A stretch of 64,000 nucleotides of DNA, from the NCBI GenBank assembly GCA_038496675.1, contig CM076663.1, forward strand, positions 12,967,576 through 13,031,575, in the 5' to 3' direction. Made by a program: the position numbers and the translations under genes. The stretch comes from Rachycentron canadum (taxonomy: Eukaryota; Chordata; Actinopteri; Carangiformes; Rachycentridae). Below are positions 39,639 to 50,106 of the stretch, piece by piece; within the stretch, counting starts at the first letter, position 1, and each line of letters begins with the position of its first letter. Below the pieces are notes generated by a model, which saw only the letters and a list, made by a program, of their open reading frames with translations, did no database searches and was not told the DNA's origin.

Positions 39639-40259
39639 ATGATTGATCCAATCAAACTGTGAGTACAGTCTGTACATGTCACTTTACTGTTACTGTTGAC
39701 GAGATGCATTTTTGTGTATAAATACATTAATCTGATCTCTTTTCTCAGGAAAAATATAATTTTTACATTTGGAGGTTTCACATCAGTGAAAGCAGCAAAT
39801 GTAATAATTCCATCTTCTGAAATTGTGGCACTGGGAATATTAATCTCATTGTTCTTCCTTGGAGTCTACATGATAAGCAAAGATCATTCTTCCGAGTAAG
39901 TCCACTTTTCTTCACACTGCTTACACAAACTTTGGTTTCTTTATTGACTTTTGCATTGGTTCAAAGGAACGCTGCCTCTCTTCTGGGACATGTAGTTATT
40001 TCCAAAGTTTGTGAGATATTCATGAAGTTAGATTTAGAAAAGTAGTCTGTTCTAACTCATTATCAAATAATTAATATCTTTTTCCAGAGATAAAGTCAAG
40101 ATGGTGATTGGAGTGATTGCACTGAACGTCACTGATTTGATCAAAGTGGAACCGAAGCTGGCGTGTGGATTCAACGCTTTTGTGATTATCATACTTGCCA
40201 TTATGTCCATTAAGGAGAAACAGGAGACAGTAAAGAGGGGTGAAAGGGGTAAAAAATAA
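39639..40259 (+). CDS. candidate three-exon gene for a 112-residue membrane protein
   Basis: I do not recognise the family. Exons 39639-39658, 39749-39895 and 40088-40259 join in consistent phases (2 and 2) through good sites: CT|GTGAGT to TCTTTTCTCAG, and GA|GTAAGT to TCTTTTTCCAG. The protein starts MIDPIKLKNIIFTFGG. A hydrophobic helix lies at about 31-49 (EIVALGILISLFFLGVYMI), a second hydrophobic or amphipathic stretch at 60-74 and another helix at 79-97 (LACGFNAFVIIILAIMSI). The C-terminus is Lys/Arg-rich (VKRGERGKK), ending in TAA. This suggests a small two- or three-pass membrane protein. It lies alone between cspg5 and smarcc1. Codons are AT-rich like the surrounding DNA. The start is the only in-frame ATG that splices correctly; a missing upstream exon is possible. 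Confidence 0.5.
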
Positions 40260-41695
40260 TAATCACACAAGTTAATTAAATATACAGCCCACGAAAATGG
40301 AATATTTAATTACAATAGCTACATTGTAAAAATTTGACACTTATTAGCTTGTTAAATCAAACCAACGCAATGTGTCATGTATGGAAATTCCTTTAGAAAA
40401 TGTAAAAATGAATGGATGAAAATGAAAAAAAATATTGAATGCATCGCTTTGCCTCGAGTTATACAAACTACTCTGCACACTGAAGCTATGTAAGAGGTAA
40501 AATTAAAATTGATCTGTTACTAAAACCAAAACCACTTTATATCAAGAATGACCAATTGTTAACTATTAAAGTTTTTGTGTTGCAATGTTGTTTCTTAGTT
40601 TTGTTTGAATGAACTGAATCAGTTTATTTCTCTGAGGCTATACATTGGGTCTTTGCCTTCAGTAGTTAGTTTTAATGCTTAAAGTTGCAAAGTTGATGCT
40701 GGTGTGAATGTCATCGCTTTTACACATTTGTTTTTACACTTACAAATTCAAAATGTGACAGTACTGTCATGCAGCAGTGAGTGAGCACATGGTGTCTGTT
40801 TTCTCCACTCATGCTGTAGGAAAATTAGGTCATTGAGCAAGGATAGCCCTTGGCCACTGGAGTATTTGAACACATCCACCTTTTGTTTGCTGAGATTTTA
40901 TATATATATTATATTGGATAGATAGATGGATGGATGGATGGATAGATAGATGGATAGATAGATAGATTTTGGAGGAGAAAGATCTGCAATACCTGGTGAC
41001 AAGTTTATTTTTTTTAAATTAACTTAAAGTTTCAGTGGATCGATGGAGGGAAATAGTCATTACTGCAATGTAACTACAACTGTAAACAATCTGTGCTTTG
41101 GAAGAAAGTTTTTGCATTGACAACTTTTATCTTTAATACTTGAACAGGTGATTTAAGCTATGGTAATGCAGACTTGAGTTGGTGTTGAGTGGCAACCCTG
41201 TAACATTTTCAAGACAGTTTTTGTAACCTCAAAGTGATCTAAATAAAACATTCAAGTACTGTTACAATGAATATATTTTGTAGGGGAAGTGATTCAGTAA
41301 TTCAATGGCTGCTATGAGGTCCACCACTCCCCTCCTCATCCGCCAATTTTCTTGTTAATTACTATGTAAAGGAAAAGAACAAAAATTGTTTACAACTGGG
41401 ACAGGAGGTGTTAAATTGTGACCTCAGTAACCTATAGTTATATAAATTGAAAGTGCGTGACTCTGTATGCTCAAATTTGATTTATTTACACATTCATCCT
41501 TTTAATGCTATTTTCCTTTTGCTATTGCACAATTTGAGCTGTGATAGCTTGAGCTATCTCTGGCATTTGGTGCATCTCATGCACCAACCAGTGATTTCTG
41601 ATATAGTATGTGTCAATGCAAACATAATCACACACCCACAATGATCCAGTTGTACTGGGACAGACAATAAAAAGATAAGCTTCATATAAAACAAC
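40260..41695. other. 3' region of the small membrane-protein gene and intergenic DNA before smarcc1
   Basis: AT-rich sequence with no further exon visible. ATTAAA near 40565 and AATAAA near 41241 are possible polyadenylation signals for the small gene upstream. It contains a GATA/GATG tetranucleotide repeat at 40916-40967. Confidence 0.5.
40916..40967. repeat. (GATA/GATG)n tetranucleotide microsatellite
   Basis: Interspersed GATA and GATG units over about 52 bases. Confidence 0.93.
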
Positions 41696-41701
41696 TTTAA
41701 T
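41696..41701 (-). other. smarcc1: polyadenylation signal ATTAAA of smarcc1 (reverse strand)
   Basis: TTTAAT on the plus strand reads ATTAAA on the minus strand, 199 bases after the smarcc1 stop codon. Confidence 0.5.
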
Positions 41702-41899
41702 GAGTCGAGTTCAATCTGCAGATTTCTCAACTCTGACATCAGAGCACAAATATTTCAATATTTATAAATGTGTGACTACTGAGGAGTTACAGACTTCAAT
41801 TTTCAGCAATTGTTCCTGAACATTTATGCCAGTGTTACATTTTTATGTGTGGCCTACTTTAAGAAAGACTGTGTGTGCATGTCTTGTTTTCTGGTTATT

Positions 41900-43981
41900 T
41901 CAGCTGTGGGTAGATGCTGGAGGACCAGGTTGAGCTGGTGTGATCCCATCAGGCTGTGAGGACGGGTCTGAGGAAGAAGTTATTGTCGTCACAGAATGAG
42001 ACCAAAATAGTAACAGCATTTTAAACATATGACAACAGTAAAAGATACTCACACATGCCGTTGGGAGCTCCAGGATGACGGGGAGCCATCGGCTGGTTAT
42101 TGCCTGCGCTAGGCATCATCCGATTGGGCATGGACTGGCCTAAAGATGAACAAATGTTAAGAGATGGATCAAACAATGATTTAACATGAGAACTTAAGAG
42201 CTGAATGAGACAAGATGCATTTTACTAGTTGAAATGTGTCTGTAATTTTCTTATATTCTAAGATGGTTAACCTGACTTGTGGGCACATAAACTCTTAAAA
42301 CTCTTGTCCTGACCTGAATGTTGCATTGTGTATCCAGGCTGCCCCTGCTGCTCCCTCTGCTGGCGGACCTTTATCTCTGCCTGTTTCAGCTGCTCAGTGT
42401 GGAAAGTCTGTCTCTCTGATAAAAGCTGCTGCCGCTGCTGCTCCAGCTGCATGACACACATACACACAAAGATTTTGTGATACAAGATAGGCATGGTACT
42501 GTTGCGTTTGGAAGTTTCATTGTCTTTGTTTTGGACCATAGCAGATATTGGAGTCACTCACAGCCTCTTTCTCACGGTCCATGATGGTCTCCAGCTCTTC
42601 AAAGTGCCTCAGTTTGATCTCCAGCTTCTTCATCTGAGTTTCTACCAGCAGAGCCACCAGGGACTTGATCTTTCTCTCTTCTACTGCAGCCAAATGCTGT
42701 TAACATGGGAATAAAATGATGGAGGCAGAATAGGATGAGTTAGAAGGAAAATAACACCATACATCAGTGAGGGACTGGGTGGCAAGTGCTTGTGATAGGG
42801 TTAAGTACGACAGAAATTAAAAATAATTGCAGTTGAGATAAAGAAGGAAAACACTGAGGAAGATGAGAAAAGATATGAGTTGAGAATAGGGTACTCTCTG
42901 GGTGTGCCAGAGAGTGGCAAGGATGGAGAGAGAAAATAAATCAAGAGACTCAACGGAAGAAAAAGAGCAAATCAATCATTAGCAAGTTAGGGGTTGGACA
43001 TTAATAAACCATACATCTTGACAAAGCACATTTCAAGGAATTACAGCCTACCAGGTTTATATTATTGATAAATCTATCTTTATTGCAGTAGTTGGCTGTG
43101 ACTGTGGACATTAACACCTAGACCTAGAGACATAGAGACTTTGGATATAACTGCAGCCTTCTCTGTTTAGAACAGTGGTGTCAATCTGAAGCACATTTTG
43201 TTTCAGATTTTACAACATACACAGTAGAATATGGTAAATGAACGCATCTAAATTTCAAAGCCCACTCTTGGATTAAAAATGCAATACAGCCTCCAGTGGT
43301 CATATTCAATGTATATACAGAAATCTACTAAAGCTCAGATGGTTTCATGTCTGCATTATCTTCCCCTCCATTGCAACATAAAACAGACATTTGTAATTTT
43401 TGTTTTTGCCCAAAAATCTGAATAAATTGAGTCTCCACCTTTGTCAATTTTATGTGTAAAGCCAGGTAATGAATTGGTCTCTGAGATGTGGCCTGTTTTG
43501 GTTGCTAGGAGACCTCTGACACAACTGACAAAAAAAAATAAATAAATAAAAAATTTAAAATGACAACCATTGCTTTACTTTATCCTCCTGTGATTGGTCA
43601 GTACTGAAGCGAGAGGGCTGGCTTTACCTTAGCCTTCGTAGCAGCTGAAGCCAGAGCAGCTGCTGCTGCCGTGGCAACGCTGCCCTCCACCAGCTCCTGC
43701 TCCATTACTCTCCTCCCCTCGTCACCATCTCCCTCTCGTCGCCCTACGCTCTCATCATCATCTCCCCTACCTGGATCGTAGAGGTTATTTCATTAATGTA
43801 GCCAGCCACATACACATAGGATATATATATATACAGCCAACATATACAGTGCATTTTACATACCATCTCTCTCTTCTCCAATAATATTTTCTGCATTTTC
43901 CCTTTTGACTCTATCTCCCTCCACTTTTGCCCCACTAGATTCCACTGTGAGCCCATCCGCCCTTCCAAGGACCTGAGACAG

Positions 43982-44041
<60 letters not shown>

Positions 44042-47000
44042 TGAGCTACAATAATCACCAGTGAATGCAATAAAACTCTCTTTAAGCTCTTGTTGCATTA
44101 CCTGATGGGAAGTGGAGTTTGTCTCCATTTTTTCTGCATCCATTGAATCTAAAAGGCAGAGAAAAATGATACATTATAGATTGTATAAAGAAACAGATTC
44201 AATTGAGTTTGACTGTGTATATTGTGTTTAACCTTTTACCTTTTTTTTCTGGCTGGTTGGATGTTTCAGAGACCTTATCCACTGAGTCCTCCTGCACTCG
44301 GGAAAACTCCTCTGAAGACAAAGATGTAGAATCACAACACACACTCTGTACATACAGTATACTATCTCAGAACTACACTACAAGAGGAATATTAGTACTT
44401 CTCCCTCTGTCCTCTCACCGAGTGCAGCCTTAGCTGCAGATGATGCCACCCGCGGATCCACCACAGATGCCAGGAAGGCCACGGTGCTCATAACAGGGTT
44501 CTCTGATTGGCTGAAAGGCACAGGCTGGTATGCCAGTGGACCCAAAGAGGCTGAGGAGTCTTCTAGGTAGGGGTCTTCTATTGGCAGACGGAGGAAATGG
44601 AGTATACACTCGTCCTGCGTTCTGGAGCCCACATGCTCTGAGACTTTGTTCCAGTCATCTCTGTAAACCTCTAAGGCCTGATAGAAACAGGAGACAGATG
44701 AAGAGGAGAAAGAGGAGCAGGCAAGGCACAGAAGACAGTTAAAAAACATCATGCACCTTTTCCTTTTTAGGGAAGCAGAGACATGCAAGAAAGTCAAAGA
44801 CCTAGGGTAAGTGATTGGCTTACCTCTAATAACAAGAGTGTCTCTTGCTCTGTCCATTCCCTTCCTGCACTTGCTCCTTTAGTCTGAGATGGCATAAGAA
44901 AAATGTATTAGTCATAATGATAATTTTTTATCACACCTCATTTCAGAAAATAATGAAAATAGGGACTAGTAATATATGAATAAATTGAAAAATTCTATCA
45001 GAAGTGGCACCAGAATATGAGAAAAATGAAGACTAAAATGTCATTATCAGTATATTTGCATTGTTACTGTGAGACCTTGGGGTGTTTCTTGGCGTAGATG
45101 TCTGTGCGCAGACCGAAGTTCTGGCAGTCTGAAGGCTTCTCTCGGCTTTTTTCTGGGAAATACAACATGTGCTGCGAGGCGGCCACCTGCAGAAGTGAGA
45201 GTGAGTGGCAGAGGCCATCATCATCACCATCATCATCATCATCATCATGTCCATCTGCATAGAGCTCTTGTCATGTGCAAAGCGTGCACAGTGGGTTTGT
45301 GTCTTACCTGCAGGGGTTTGTGTTGTAGCGGGGCCAGCCCAGACGGTGTGTCAGCTAGTACATTGAAATGAGGGGTGGGTGGGGGTCCCATGGGGAGGGG
45401 TCTGCTCTCTGCATCCACTTGATAGTTAATCAAACCCCACTGCTCCAAAAAAGCATGAACCCTGGACACAGTAATGTTATTCTTTCTATTAGTTTCTAAA
45501 GCAGCTGGAAAAAACGCCTCAACATGTGACAAAATATACATCAACTGATAAATCTGCATCTGTTGTGTTATAATTGAACTCAAAAGCTGCCTTTAAACTG
45601 TAGACCCATTAACTACACCTAATATCAGATGTTACTTTGCAACATTAACAGATTGAATTTGTTAACACATTTATAAACCTGTCTGCTTAACACTACACTT
45701 AATTTAGCAGATGCAGCAACATCACAAAACACCCACACTGAGTTATACCTCATGACAGCACAGACGTCTCCAGTGAGGTTGCGTCTGCAGGATGTTGAAC
45801 TGAGGTATTCTTGAGGGTTGAGTCTGTATGTGTCGATCATAAAGTTGCGGTATGCCAGGTAACTGCAATGTTCAGGGAAGATCATGCTTTTGGTGAGTGA
45901 TTCTGAACCATCTAGGTTTGTGATGATATTTGAATGTCAGCAGTACTCACATTTCTGGGGATTTGGACTTATTCTTTCCGTTAAAAAATTCAGGCAGTGC
46001 ACGTTTCTCTATTAAGTGAGTGCTGGAAGACATGGACACAGAAATTTTTCAGTTGTACTCTAATGTTAGGTATGTATTGGCGAAAGAACAAGTCTGTATC
46101 AGTAAAGGTTTGCTTAGCTGCATGTGCTCATTTACCTGTTATAATTGAACCAAGATGTGTAGCTTGGTATTATAATGTGATGGGTTTGTTCTGTGATATT
46201 GTCCTCTCCCTCTGATAAGCGTGGTATCTCTCCTCTTCCCTCTTCATCCTCCTGTACATATTCACATATTATAAATTTAACAATACTTGTACTTTGCTGA
46301 AATAAAAATGCTACCAATTAAAATCATTGTGATTAAAGAAAAATTGAAACGTGAAGTTTTAAGTATTTACCCTTCCTGGAAAATCATCCTCCTGTTCATC
46401 TGCAGAAGAAACAGTGAAGGATGATGCAAATTCAGGATGGATAAACACAAAGAAGAGAATAGGAGCTTATTAAAATTGTTCGCAAGCTTACCCAGGTCAG
46501 CCATAGTGCCTCCTTTGACAGGAGTATTCTCACTGTCTTTCTTCAGGTTAACTACAGAGATGGTAAAAAATGAAAAACAACTTGAAAAAGACATGTAACG
46601 CGTCTGAAAACCTTCCCTCATACAAAACATTTGTTGTAAGTTATAGTCGAAGTCTTTGAGCGCTTTACCATTCTTCGGTAGTATGACCTCCTCCATGTTA
46701 GGAACAGGTGTAGGGTCCTCCATGTCTTTGGTCAGGTCCTCTTCTGGCTCTTCCTCCTGTTGTCCACGCCTTCTCCTATACAAACAAAACAATCAGTTCT
46801 GAGAAATTGTCAAAACCAGACATACACCCTCGTGCTTGGATGAAACTGTTCTTACCCCTTCTTTCCTTTCTTCCTGCCTTCAGAGGAAGGAGGAGAGGGG
46901 GATCGTCTTCTCTTTTTGGATGGAGTGGACTTTGAGTCCTGGAAGATAGCGTAGAGGAAGGTGGAGTGTTTTCTGTGGTATAATTATTTGTCCAATTATT

Positions 47001-49415
47001 ATTTATCATGTGCCTACAGCTTCATACAAACCTGGTCATCTCGGAGATGAATACGATGGCGGAGGACTATTGGAACATTCCTCTCATCTACGCAGTAGTC
47101 TTCCTCATTCATCCACTCATTGAAAACATCTGTGTCCAGAACCCAACCAGCATGAACCTGGAATACACAGCCCACACAAGTATTAAATTAGGCTGTGTGT
47201 GCTGGTCTAGTTCATTGTCCAAAAAGAACAAACATCTGATCACATCATCAGAGGCACTTTAATCTTGACTCTTGATGTTTTTTCACACTCTAACTACAAG
47301 CAAATAAAACTTCTCAGGAGCAAACAATTGATTAACACTGTTTTAGTGAGGTGCATATGTATGCTCACCCTCCTGGGTTTCTCTGGATGTGGTGGCTCTC
47401 CCACCTCTCCTTCAACATCACATGAGGACAGCCAGCTGTCATAACTGTTGAAAAAAAGAGACAAGAGGAATAATGGGTATGTGTTCTGACTGTGTATGAG
47501 CACCTATGCATGTGTGAATGTGGGCGCTTGTGCATTACCTGTCAGGGTGCATACCCCAGTGTACCAACACATGCTTGTCTTTTCGCATGACAGGGCACAT
47601 CCATTCATCTGAAAATAGATGTGTATAAAGGTTAAATTTGAACTAGGCATTCACAGCAAAGCACAAACACACATACGATACATGCACAAATTTTAACTGA
47701 CCTTCTTCTGTAGAAGCAGGTGAGGGGTAGATGTGGTGACTAGCGAGTGTTCGGTCCTCAGTGAGTGTACCCTGTGCAAGGACAAACTGTGACCCAGCAG
47801 CACTGAGAGGGAACTACATTACCGACAGTTTTAATTGGTATAGGACTTCTGCTTTTAATCTCACATTTTCTTTCTTCATTGTTTCTATCCACATGTGCTT
47901 AACGCTTTTCTGCAGCACTTTACCTGATGCTTAGTGATGATATTGGTGAGTCTGCTTGACAACTCCTGATCAAGAGTGGGGTCCAGATATACCACAGGCA
48001 GTGACATGCAGTTGTTCTGTAGGCACACAAAACAGAGTTGTAAGTTCATCAATGGCATATCTTTAGAGGTCTGGTGTCTGAATGTGTGTGTCTCTTTGTC
48101 ACCTGAATCAGTGCCCCTTCAAGTGTACCAAACATCTCAACATTCCTCTCTGTTCTTGATGGATTCTGTAAGTCAAACCTTCGCCTGAGGAGGTAGGAAT
48201 AGGAACAAAAAGATATTAAAGAAACATTGAGAGAGAATCAAAGAAATGCAAAAGAGGGTTGCAAGGGGATATCAGATGAGGCTTGATACTCACCAGCCTT
48301 GCTCTGCCTTGAACTTGTAGGCAGTTCCAAGAATGTGGCAAAGTCCACCCCCTGGTCGCAAGTCCAGGAAGCACTGTGCCTAAAAAAAAAACAATAATGA
48401 TGTTTCTTTTATTTTCCATGTTTTAGATTTTAAGATCTGTCATTTATCCTTTTCCCCTTCTAACAATTACAACAATGAAATGAACTTACATATTTAGCAT
48501 TTTCGTCCACTGCAATTTTTATTATCAAAATTTAGAGAATAAAGTCTAATATTTACCTTTATTAATGTAAGTCTATCTGTCTAACAATACAGTGATGTCA
48601 ACTGCTATAAAAACAACAATACTATACCATGTTACTTTTGATACTTTTGAGTCTGCAAACAACCAAAGGAACAGGCACTCTGATGTCTAATTATAGAGTA
48701 AAGTGTGACAGTGTGAAACAGTGAGAGAAACAGTGAGAGGCACACTCACAGGCAGTTTGGTGAGAGCAGGACTGGTAGCTTGACGGCCAAAGGCATCCTC
48801 CTGAAACTGGAGCAGCTGTAAAGTGACTGCGGCCAGGGCCTGGCATGATGGAGCATCCACCAACACAAACTGACAGACACATTTTTAAAAAAAAAAGAAA
48901 AAAAAAAGGAGTTTTTAATATGAAGGAGGAGTTTTTAATATGAATGATATGAAATGTAATACATATAATCCATAACGTTTACGTTGCCTTCCTGCATTTG
49001 CCGACAGTCTCACTAACGTTACGGCAATGTTTGGGCTCACTACCCGCTGGGACTTAGAAACATTTGCAGTTAATCTTTTGTATTTTAACTGAAATAGATG
49101 CCGCACTATTCAGCCTCAATACAAAAATATATTAGCCAGTGTAAAGGTGACATTATCCAACATGAGATGTTTGTTTACAGTATGAGCCATTGGGCACATA
49201 GCAGGGGGCGGCTAGCTTGTAAGCTAGCGTCCTAGCCAGCTAACTACCTTTTTGTAGTGCTTCCCGATCCACTGTCGCACCACCTCCAGTTGGGCTAAAG
49301 TATCCGGACTCTCCCAGAACCAGGCGGACGGACTGCTGTCTTTTTTTCGATGTGCAACTGTACCGGAGCCGGTCTGGCTCGTCCCGGGAATCCCGAGGTT
49401 TACTCCTCCGGACAT
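41900..49415 (-). CDS. smarcc1: SWI/SNF (BAF) complex subunit SMARCC1 / BAF155
   Basis: A scaffold subunit of BAF-type nucleosome remodellers. The 28 coding exons (reverse) begin at 49415, 48869, 48379, 48184, 48016, 47771, 47608, 47444, 47157, 46938, 46775, 46551, 46399, 46251, 46022, 45862, 45461, 45186, 44883, 44677, 44311, 44148, 43972, 43770, 42696, 42446, 42139 and 41967. They end at 49248, 48750, 48294, 48103, 47924, 47702, 47539, 47369, 47032, 46856, 46669, 46492, 46371, 46136, 45951, 45749, 45308, 45076, 44824, 44419, 44240, 44102, 43864, 43628, 42562, 42314, 42053 and 41900. All phases agree, giving 949 residues; human is 1105. N-terminal MarR/BRCT/chromo-like module about 1-300; SWIRM about 410-505 (HHIIIPSYTSWFNYN); SANT about 582-640 (GREWTEQETLLLLEA); coiled coil about 809-885. 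It is SMARCC1 rather than SMARCC2 by LKKDSENTPVKGG and APNGMYP near the end. The helical segment after SANT and most of the Pro/Gln tail are missing. Exon 18 uses a weak donor, GTCTCA. Confidence 0.97.
43985..44039. repeat. (CA)n microsatellite in a smarcc1 intron
   Basis: A CA run starting 12 bases upstream of the acceptor of smarcc1 exon 23. On the sense strand it is a (GT)n just before the polypyrimidine tract, so length changes could affect splicing. Confidence 0.95.
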
Positions 49416-50082
49416 TGTGGCAATAATAAAACGAGATAAATTTCAAACGGAAGAACAAAACTGCTAGCTTTTGTGTTCTCGCGCTCTCTCGCGAGATGCA
49501 ACGTAGTTCGAAATAAGGGTTTACTCTATTTTAGTTTTTAACTTTTTACATTTTCAAGTATTCTTTAAATTTTAAAATAAAATATATTTTGATTCGACAC
49601 TATAGGCTTAGAATATAAAAACTATTATCATATAATTATTTTATTCATAACAGAAAACACACGTTTGCAAGCTGGGACTTTTACTTTGAAGTGATACGTT
49701 ACAAGGAAGTAACTGGTCAGGAAATGTAAACAGAAGTTAACAAGTGACATTGGTTAGTATGCAGAAACTCACGTTTTAATACGCTGGATCAAAACTGCCA
49801 GTTGAATATTAATCTGAAAATGTATTAATGTAATGTCAGTTGCCTTCAGTGTTTTGTCGCAGTCTCTGTCACTGAGTTGTGGTTTTTTTTTTTTTTTATG
49901 GAAAACTCTAGCTGAGACAGCGAGTTTATTTTCCGTCGCAGTCTATAAATGGATAATTGCGAAACCACAGACCAACACACCCTTAAACTTAGCGGACAGT
50001 GGAAATTACTCTGCGAGACACCAGCGCTCCTCTCTGAGTAACAACAACTCAACTTCTCACTCCATGTTTTTCTAGGCCCGAG
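49416..50082. promoter_or_regulatory. bidirectional promoter region between smarcc1 and aste1
   Basis: The two start codons are 672 bp apart and point away from each other. The smarcc1 side holds a CpG cluster with TCTCGCGAGA. The aste1 side has TTTTTCTAG at 50066-50074, a plausible acceptor nine bases before the aste1 start region, suggesting a non-coding first exon within this interval. The middle is AT-rich. Confidence 0.6.
49487..49496. promoter_or_regulatory. TCTCGCGAGA palindromic promoter element
   Basis: An exact copy of the TCTCGCGAGA motif, 72 bases upstream of the smarcc1 start codon. This CGCG element is known in CpG-island promoters, often bidirectional ones, and is bound by BANP when unmethylated. 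Confidence 0.75.
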
Positions 50083-50106
50083 ATGCCATGGGTGTCCAGG
50101 GCCTGA
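50083..50106 (+). other. short out-of-frame upstream ORF overlapping the aste1 start
   Basis: An ATG at 50083 sits five bases before the aste1 ATG in another frame, encoding seven residues to TGA at 50104-50106. The aste1 ATG at 50088 has the better context (GCCATGG) and gives the family start MGVQGL. Confidence 0.5.

Noticed and set aside
44378..44857. 159-codon minus-strand frame taken as one exon
   Set aside because: It reads through the smarcc1 intron between exons 19 and 20. The true exon, 44419-44677, is bounded by good splice sites and by homology.
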